From Bacteroidales bacterium (GTDB taxonomy: Bacteria > Bacteroidota > Bacteroidia > Bacteroidales > F082), in assembly GCA_017508895.1 (NCBI GenBank), contig JAFWRA010000299.1, positions 1-20,174 on the forward strand: a stretch of 20,174 nucleotides of DNA, given 5' to 3'. Within the stretch, counting starts at the first letter, position 1. Every line of letters begins with the position of its first letter. Shown in pieces: positions 15,131 to 20,174 of the stretch. The position numbers and the translations under genes were made by a program. The notes beneath the pieces are model-generated. The model was not told the DNA's origin, did not search any database, and saw only the letters and a program-made list of their open reading frames with translations.

Positions 15131-17011
15131 TCAAATGGATACAGACTCGTTGGCGATGGCCTGCAAGGTAATGGAGATGGCATTTTCGCTGCCAAAAACC
15201 CTCCTCAGCTTGCTGTTGCGCTCGTTGACGGTGTTGTAGGCACGCTGCATCAAGGCCGAAACGTCGGCATCGGAAAGGCCAAGCAGATAGAGGCAGCAAT
15301 AGTCGAGGTCACCTTGGGTGAGGGCGGGATAGGCTTTGGCCAAGCGGATGGTGAACTGGTTGAAGTGGCGGTCAGCGGCTTCACGCAAGGCCACGAGGTC
15401 GTCTTTGCCCAAGGCATAGTCCTTATAGGACGTGTAGTCCATCTTCGATTTGAACTGTCCTTCGTTCACCCGCTCCATGATGAGTCGGCAGATGGGCTCG
15501 TCGTTGAACGATAGGGCTTGTTCTTCCTGCTTCGGGTTCATGCTGTCCGTTTGCTGTCTGATTTGGTCTTTCAGCTCGCGCAGCTCCTCGTTGCTCCGCT
15601 TCAGGCGGTTGGAAAGCGAGGATTGCTGCATCTTATGGGCGTGGCGCTCGGTTTCCAACAACCTGCCCACGTCCTCTTTCTCGGTTTTCAGCCGTTGGTT
15701 GCGCTTTCTGCTCAGGGTGAGGAAAACAGACACCACAACAGCCAAGGCCAACACGATTCCCAAAACAATGCCCCATCGCCTTGTGGCTTTCTGAACCTTC
15801 AACCTGTGTTGGGTTTCCTGCTTGATTTGCTCATATTGCTGGCAAAGCCCCGTCAAGGTGGAATGCAGCTTGCCGTCTTCGTCTTTCGCGGTGACGTATT
15901 GCGAGCGGGCAAGGGCATATTCTCTCGCTTTAAGTGTATCCCCGTTCTTTATGGAAATCTCCTGTAGCCTTTCGGTAGCCAGCATCTTGCTGTCGGGGGC
16001 GCTTGTATTGTCGTACACCTGTTTCAGGTAGACCCAAGCTGAATCATAATGCCCCTCATAATAATAAATGTCTCCTATCACAAGGTATCGGGCCAAAAGC
16101 TCGTGGTTGCTTTCTGCAAGTTGCGCCAATCGATACAACAAGGCCAGACTCTTTTCGGGTTGGTGGTCTTTCTTATAGGACAGAAGAGCCTGCCTGGTAG
16201 TAATATCCCTATAAGTTGGGTTAATGGTATCTGGTAGGATATCCACGGCACAACTATAATAATAGTCGGAACTATCCAGTTGCCCCATTATATCATAAAT
16301 AAACCCTAACTCGTTCAACACCCAAGCAATATGTGAAGGCTGGGCATCGTATTTTTGGTAATATTTCAAGGAAAGCTTGCCGAAATCTAGGGCTTGTTCC
16401 TGAAGGAAATCATCGGCATATAAGTCGGTCAATCTTGTACAGGTTAAAGCCATAAATATCGCTTTGTTTCCCACAAGTTCCTTTTCCTCGAAATGGCTTT
16501 CCATCACTTCCAATGCCTTCAGGTATTCCTTGCAGGCATCCACAACGCTGTCGCGCTCGTAGTATCCCACACCATTAATATAATGGGCGCGGGCTGTGAG
16601 GAAATGGATGTTGTCGTTTCGTGTCAGGGATAGCGGGTCTGTGCCCGCTATGAGGCGTTTAAGCGTGGGTGTGTCTTTTAGGGTGAGTATAAGGCTGTCG
16701 AAATAGGCGACGGCCTGCTGCAAAGCCGGGCGGTTGCTTTGGCCGTAGTCGTTTTTGTAGAGCAGCTCCGAAACCAGTAACTGGCAGTAATGCCCATTCA
16801 ACTCATCGAGGCTGTCGGCCTTGGGGCTGGCTGCAAACTGCTGCAGCACCGCCAAGGCACTATCAGGCTGCCGCCACATCAGGCTGTCGATGGCGGCCAG
16901 TTCGGGCGACGATACATGGGGCAGAGACGTGCCATGGCGCGTCTCGCTGTGTGAGGTGCATGCCCCCAGAAGCAACACCATCAGTCCTCCTATCAACCCC
17001 AAACGTTTCAT
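15131..17011 (-). CDS. TPR lipoprotein with transmembrane segment and C-terminal HTH: membrane transcription regulator
   Basis: 626 residues, of a one-component regulator type common in Bacteroidales. The N-terminus has a lipobox (LLLGAC, cysteine 18). Residues about 40-380 are tetratricopeptide-like helical repeats (for example AIDSLMWRQPDSALAVLQQF, YYEGHYDSAWVYLKQVYD). A transmembrane helix follows at about 410-430 (WGIVLGIVLALAVVVSVFLT), then a charged coiled coil at 440-495. A C-terminal domain of about 70 residues resembles the LuxR/sigma-4 HTH fold (LTQGDLDYCCLYLLGLSDADVS, then VNERNSKLRRVFG). The TPR part should face the periplasm and the HTH the cytoplasm, so it may relay an envelope or protein-folding signal to nearby secreted-protein genes; targets are not shown by the sequence. 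A TATCTTTG element ends 5 bases before the ATG, which suggests a leaderless or nearly leaderless mRNA. Confidence 0.85.
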   Translation of the reverse strand: MKRLGLIGGLMVLLLGACTSHSETRHGTSLPHVSSPELAAIDSLMWRQPDSALAVLQQFAASPKADSLDELNGHYCQLLVSELLYKNDYGQSNRPALQQAVAYFDSLILTLKDTPTLKRLIAGTDPLSLTRNDNIHFLTARAHYINGVGYYERDSVVDACKEYLKALEVMESHFEEKELVGNKAIFMALTCTRLTDLYADDFLQEQALDFGKLSLKYYQKYDAQPSHIAWVLNELGFIYDIMGQLDSSDYYYSCAVDILPDTINPTYRDITTRQALLSYKKDHQPEKSLALLYRLAQLAESNHELLARYLVIGDIYYYEGHYDSAWVYLKQVYDNTSAPDSKMLATERLQEISIKNGDTLKAREYALARSQYVTAKDEDGKLHSTLTGLCQQYEQIKQETQHRLKVQKATRRWGIVLGIVLALAVVVSVFLTLSRKRNQRLKTEKEDVGRLLETERHAHKMQQSSLSNRLKRSNEELRELKDQIRQQTDSMNPKQEEQALSFNDEPICRLIMERVNEGQFKSKMDYTSYKDYALGKDDLVALREAADRHFNQFTIRLAKAYPALTQGDLDYCCLYLLGLSDADVSALMQRAYNTVNERNSKLRRVFGSENAISITLQAIANESVSI

Positions 17012-17016
17012 GCCTG

Positions 17017-17024
17017 CAAAGATA
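17017..17024 (-). promoter_or_regulatory. -7 promoter element unusually close to the start codon of the TPR/HTH gene
   Basis: The minus strand reads TATCTTTGC, a full TAnnTTTG match, with only 5 bases before the ATG at 17011. Transcription would begin at or next to the start codon. The -33 element is not at ideal spacing (TTTG at 17040-17043, spacer 15). Confidence 0.45.
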
Positions 17025-17059
17025 GGAAATAAACCGCTTCAAAGGGTTTTTCGAGGCAC

Positions 17060-17088
17060 AAAAAAAGAGGACTGTTCAGCCCTCTTTT
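17060..17088 (-). terminator. Intrinsic terminator after the small Cys-rich lipoprotein gene
   Basis: On the minus strand AAAAGAGG pairs with CCTCTTTT around a short loop whose ends can also pair (GCTG and AGT), and the stem runs straight into a run of seven T. It begins about 23 bases after the stop at 17112 and isolates this gene from the downstream TPR/HTH regulator. Confidence 0.8.
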
Positions 17089-17111
17089 CTGTTGTGGTTT
17101 TAAGTGAATGC

Positions 17112-17603
17112 TTATTGGGCATCGTGTTGGCACTGATGGCCTTCGCCTTCGCCTTTGCAGCAGCCCTTTTCACCTTCGCAGCCACCGAGGCGCTGCATGA
17201 TGAGGTCCTTCTGCTCGTCAACGGTCTTCTCGGCGAAGTTTTCCCAAGCGGCCTTCATCTCGGCGCACTTCTTTTCGCATTCAGCCTTTTGTTCTTCGGT
17301 CATTTCAGCCATCTCTTTGGCGCAGCCTTCACCAGCGGCTTTCATTTCTTCCATCTTGGCGTCCATTTCGGCAAACATGGCGCAAGCCTTCTTGTTGAGC
17401 TCGGCCTTGGCCTCGTCGGTCATCTCGTCCCACTTGGCATACTCTTCCTTCAGAGCGTGCATGGGGCAATCGTGCTTTTCTTCGACGACTTCTGTCTTTT
17501 CCTCCTGAACGGGCTCAGCGGCTTGTTCGGGTTGCTTAGGGGTGTTGTTGCAGGCCACCATGAAGAGGCTGGCCAGTCCGAGAGTAAGAACTAATTTCTT
17601 CAT
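17112..17603 (-). CDS. Small Cys/Met/Glu-rich lipoprotein, possible metal-binding protein
   Basis: 163 residues from the ATG at 17603 (MKKLVLTLGLASLFMVAC); a longer frame to 17666 lacks a sensible N-terminus. The lipobox cysteine is residue 18. After a Pro/Glu/Gln-rich linker comes a motif DCPMHALKEEY, then a strongly charged helical region with Cys and Met at intervals (ACAMFAEMDAKMEEMKAAG, GCAKEMAEM, ECEKKCAEM), and a Gly/Cys/His tail (CEGEKGCCKGEGEGHQCQH). Nine cysteines remain after the lipidated one. CPMH resembles the start of heavy-metal-binding CPMHP motifs in copper-handling proteins, so metal binding or redox buffering in the periplasm is plausible, but no family is recognised. It is transcribed alone: a TATTTTTG element at 17656-17663 and an intrinsic terminator after the stop. 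Confidence 0.82.
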   Translation of the reverse strand: MKKLVLTLGLASLFMVACNNTPKQPEQAAEPVQEEKTEVVEEKHDCPMHALKEEYAKWDEMTDEAKAELNKKACAMFAEMDAKMEEMKAAGEGCAKEMAEMTEEQKAECEKKCAEMKAAWENFAEKTVDEQKDLIMQRLGGCEGEKGCCKGEGEGHQCQHDAQ

Positions 17604-17655
17604 TTTTAATAAGTTTAGATTATTGATTTGATGTTTTTGTCTCATTTTGAGCGCG

Positions 17656-17663
17656 CAAAAATA
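17656..17663 (-). promoter_or_regulatory. -7 promoter element for the Cys-rich lipoprotein gene
   Basis: The minus strand reads TATTTTTG followed by CGCGC, 52 bases before the ATG at 17603. No clear -33 TTTG at the right spacing. Confidence 0.45.
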
Positions 17664-17728
17664 CAAAATATTTCAATAGAGCTTAAAAATTTGTGTTTTT
17701 TGGTAAAAAAATCTTTTTTATAATAAGG

Positions 17729-17759
17729 TTGTTTTTTTGTCGGGGAATGCCTAATTTTG
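17729..17759 (+). promoter_or_regulatory. Rightward Bacteroidetes promoter upstream of the ATPase gene pair
   Basis: TTG (17729-17731), spacer 20, TAATTTTG (17752-17759), then C: a close consensus match on the plus strand. The first long gene begins 239 bases later at 17999, so the transcript would carry a long leader or a short gene. It is the only good rightward promoter found before nifJ. Confidence 0.55.
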
Positions 17760-17998
17760 CGGCCTTATTTGTTAGAATAAATAGAACAGATGCGAAGATG
17801 GGATTCTTCACACAAAGTGCTGATAAAAAGTAAGTTGTCGAAATTTTCGACTACAAAAGTGTCACAAAAGAGCCGCTCTGCTCCCAAAGTGTTCACTGAA
17901 ATAGTTGAAATTTGAAAATCTCAGATTTTGATGTTCAATTCCATTCAGATGATAAGTTGAAATAGATGTAGAATAGAATAGAAATGAATAATTGGTAA
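17760..17998 (+). other. Gene-poor leader with short frames and a palindrome; possible gene relic
   Basis: Behind the promoter at 17729-17759 lie two short frames. One is ATG 17790 to TGA 17915 (41 codons, basic, MRRWDSSHKVLIKSK at its start). The other is ATG 17798 to TAA 17833 (MGFFTQSADKK), which after the stop continues as VVEIFDYKSVTKEP until 17899. The second reads like the start of a protein broken by a stop codon. A 15-base palindrome, GTCGAAATTTTCGAC (17837-17851), could be an operator or a small hairpin. AAAGTG recurs in CACAAAGTGC, ACAAAAGTGT and CCAAAGTGT. I cannot say whether this is a relic, a small gene, or a regulatory leader. Confidence 0.4.
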
Positions 17999-19171
17999 AT
18001 GGATAGGATTAAAATACATAACTTCGGTCCAGTAAAGGATGTTGACGTTGAATTATCAAAACTAATGATATTCATCGGTCCCCAAGGGTCGGGGAAAAGC
18101 ACCATTGCAAAACTGTTGACGGTGCTTTCCGATGTGTATTGGTGGATCAAAGTATGCGAAAATGATAATCCATTGGAGTCGTTTCGGAAAATCGGTATTG
18201 AGAGTTGTTTCCAATCGGATACAATCATCAATTATCATTGGAGGGATGAAGTTCATATCACATTTGATAAAGGTGTATTTTCTGTTTCTGTCAAAGACGT
18301 GAAGCCGGAAGATACATGCAAATACTGCCAGGTATTAATTGGTAATGCAGCGAAGAAGGAACTGGAAAAACTTGGAGCGGATACAGATAATATTCAGAGA
18401 GACAGACTGTTGGCAAAAAACCGCAACTATTTGAGGGCATATATGCGACTTGCCTGTTATATTCCTGCCGAACGAAACCTTACAGGGGCTGTTGCTTCAT
18501 CTTTGGCAAACATTCTTGTGTCGAAAGTGCCACTGCCCAACACCCTGATTGAATTTATTTCTTTTTTTGAAAGAGCAAGAAATTACTACGCGACTTATGA
18601 TGCCTCGTTTTTGGGAGTAAAATATAACAGGGATCTTGGCAATGAGTGTATATCCCTTTTGGAGAATTCCGAGAAACATCTTCCATTGGAGGCCTGTTCA
18701 TCGGGGATTCAATCTGCATTACCTTTGTTGATGGTTCTTGATTATGCAAGGGAAGATAGTGGTTTTGAATCTTTTGTAATAGAAGAACCCGAGCAAAACC
18801 TGTTTCCGACGAACCAACGAGAGGTTTTGAATAGGATTATCCGACTGTCACAGCACAAAAAGGATTGTACTATTATTATTAATACGCACAGTCCGTATTT
18901 GCTTTCTGCGCTGAACGTAAGTATGCTGGCCTCAAAATTATCAAAAGTAAATGATTACAAAGAGGAAGTTGATAGCATTGTCCCGCCACAATTCCGTGTA
19001 GATAGTGCTGAAGTGTCTGTGTTTTCACTTGGTGGCGAGAACTATTGTGAGTCTATTAAAGACGACAAAACGGGAATAGTCTCCGTCAATTATCTTGATG
19101 TGGTATCGGATGCCATTGGTTCTGATTTCAACAAGTTGTATCAGCTTTACCTGAAAACACTCAAGAAATGA
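17999..19171 (+). CDS. OLD/RecF-like AAA ATPase (AAA_15 type), no TOPRIM; putative defence ATPase
   Basis: 390 residues of an ABC-type ATPase. N-terminal strand IKIHNFGPVKDVDVELS, Walker A GPQGSGKST at 27-35, signature-like SSGIQS at 234-239, Walker B with EEPEQN (glutamates 262-263), and a switch histidine in NTHSPYLLSAL at H297. A CxxC lies at 107-110 in the insert between the ATPase halves. Only about 90 residues follow the histidine, so the C-terminal TOPRIM nuclease of true OLD/GajA proteins is missing; this resembles stand-alone partner ATPases such as AriA of PARIS or PtuA of Septu. Its stop codon overlaps the next start (ATGA), so the two are translated together. The gene is more AT-rich than the core genes around it, suggesting acquisition. 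Role in phage defence is inferred from architecture. Confidence 0.85.
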   Translation: MDRIKIHNFGPVKDVDVELSKLMIFIGPQGSGKSTIAKLLTVLSDVYWWIKVCENDNPLESFRKIGIESCFQSDTIINYHWRDEVHITFDKGVFSVSVKDVKPEDTCKYCQVLIGNAAKKELEKLGADTDNIQRDRLLAKNRNYLRAYMRLACYIPAERNLTGAVASSLANILVSKVPLPNTLIEFISFFERARNYYATYDASFLGVKYNRDLGNECISLLENSEKHLPLEACSSGIQSALPLLMVLDYAREDSGFESFVIEEPEQNLFPTNQREVLNRIIRLSQHKKDCTIIINTHSPYLLSALNVSMLASKLSKVNDYKEEVDSIVPPQFRVDSAEVSVFSLGGENYCESIKDDKTGIVSVNYLDVVSDAIGSDFNKLYQLYLKTLKK

Positions 19172-19752
19172 CAACATTTGGATACATACCAAACGCTGTG
19201 AAGAGGCTTAAACTGGTCAGTGCCTTCAAGGGGTACAATCCAGGAGTTCTTGATTGCATCGAAATATCGAGCAATGACCAAATAATGGTTGTGGATGATG
19301 AGGAATGTACCCATATTTCGACTGCTACAGAAGATGCTTCACGGTGTTGTCTTTGTATTAATCCGAATCGAAACGAAATCGTGGTTTTGCCTCTTGACAA
19401 GAAACTCATAAAGCAGCGACAGGGCGGAATGGCAGACGGAGCTGCATTTGATGAAAACAAATTCGCTTTCCTGGAGTTTAAAGACCAAGCACAGGGCAAC
19501 ACATCCGAAGCTGTAGAAGGGACATACACAAAAGCAGCAAGCCAATTATCGGCAGCGTTAAACCAGTTCTCTGATAAACTCAAAGATAATAAAGTGGCAA
19601 TAGATTTTATTAATACGGTGAATGTGATTTGCCATATCATCGTGTCGGAAAAGTTTCCTCGTGCATCTGCATTGGAACAAAATATGATGCTGTCATTTGC
19701 GTTGTCAAATAATGGGGTTGGCTTGAGTTTCGAGAGGGAAGTCCGTTTTTAA
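19168..19752 (+). CDS. Putative PD-(D/E)XK-type nuclease, partner of the ATPase
   Basis: 194 residues; no named family recognised. The segment GMADGAAFDENKFAFLEFKD gives D90, twelve residues, then E103-F-K105 at the end of a hydrophobic strand. It is followed, after a short loop, by a helix with YTKAASQLSAALNQF (120-134). This order (Asp, beta strand with ExK, helix with a KAxxQL pattern) is the layout of PD-(D/E)XK nuclease cores. Upstream are an acidic segment (VVDDEECTHI, 41-50) and a CCLC cluster (60-63). There is no HNH motif and no TOPRIM-like motif. It overlaps the ATPase gene by 4 bases, so the proteins probably act as a pair, with the ATPase sensing or gating and this protein cutting nucleic acid. 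Nuclease activity is an inference from the motif alone; an inactive or protein-binding homolog is possible. Confidence 0.7.
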   Translation: MTTFGYIPNAVKRLKLVSAFKGYNPGVLDCIEISSNDQIMVVDDEECTHISTATEDASRCCLCINPNRNEIVVLPLDKKLIKQRQGGMADGAAFDENKFAFLEFKDQAQGNTSEAVEGTYTKAASQLSAALNQFSDKLKDNKVAIDFINTVNVICHIIVSEKFPRASALEQNMMLSFALSNNGVGLSFEREVRF

Positions 19753-19820
19753 TCGTGCAGAATGAAATATTGAATAGAAAACTGATGAAAGAACAAAATA
19801 CATAATAAACAATAATTTAA

Positions 19821-20174
<354 letters not shown>

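Noticed and set aside
17604..17666. Upstream start adding 21 residues to the Cys-rich lipoprotein
   Set aside because: It would overlap the -7 promoter element and bury the lipoprotein signal peptide; the ATG at 17603 is better.
17999..19752. Assignment of the ATPase pair to PARIS, Gabija, Septu or RloAB
   Set aside because: The ATPase has no TOPRIM domain, and the partner shows no DUF4435/TOPRIM, UvrD helicase, HNH or RloB-like motifs. The ATPase half alone is not diagnostic.

Overview
The window looks like chromosomal DNA of a member of the Bacteroidota, most probably a gut- or rumen-type Bacteroidales. The evidence is the set of protein families (lysS with a C-terminal extension, a yicC-gmk-nadD cluster, nifJ), type IX secretion (T9SS) type A sorting domains at the ends of four large secreted proteins, several lipoproteins with short lipoboxes, a TPR/HTH membrane regulator of a kind common in Bacteroidales, and repeated matches to the Bacteroidetes promoter element TAnnTTTG. 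The genus cannot be named from this sequence alone.

Layout. Positions 1-1239 hold the 3' part of lysS (+). It meets, with no gap, the end of a leftward gene block: two tandem paralogous lipoproteins (5583-4531 and 4461-3406), then yicC, gmk and nadD. A divergent promoter region (5584-5697) separates this block from a rightward 847-residue secreted protein (5698-8241). That protein carries a peptide-N-glycosidase F (PNGase F) domain with the three catalytic acidic residues in place, plus a T9SS sorting domain. A perfect 18-bp hairpin separates it from a leftward run of secreted proteins (8449-14725): three T9SS cargo paralogs of about 520 residues with nearly identical C-terminal domains, and one unrelated lipoprotein. 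Relics of another coding sequence lie behind two of the paralogs.

Positions 14726-15130 are non-coding and carry a pair of REP-like palindromes. Next come a TPR-transmembrane-HTH regulator (17011-15131) and a Cys/Met/Glu-rich small lipoprotein (17603-17112), both leftward and separated by a clear intrinsic terminator.

The right end holds the most interesting element. It is an AT-rich two-gene unit (17999-19752, + strand, 4-base overlap) made of an OLD/RecF-like ATPase without a TOPRIM domain and a 194-residue protein with a PD-(D/E)XK-type nuclease signature (D90, E103, K105, followed by a helix with KAxxQL). It lies directly upstream of the core metabolic gene nifJ (partial, 19863-20174). 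By architecture it is a candidate ATPase-nuclease defence system that does not match PARIS, Septu or Gabija as I know them.

Working picture: a T9SS-equipped host-associated anaerobe that can strip N-glycans from glycoproteins at its surface, carries an expanding family of secreted propeller-like proteins, and has a small putative defence island next to nifJ.
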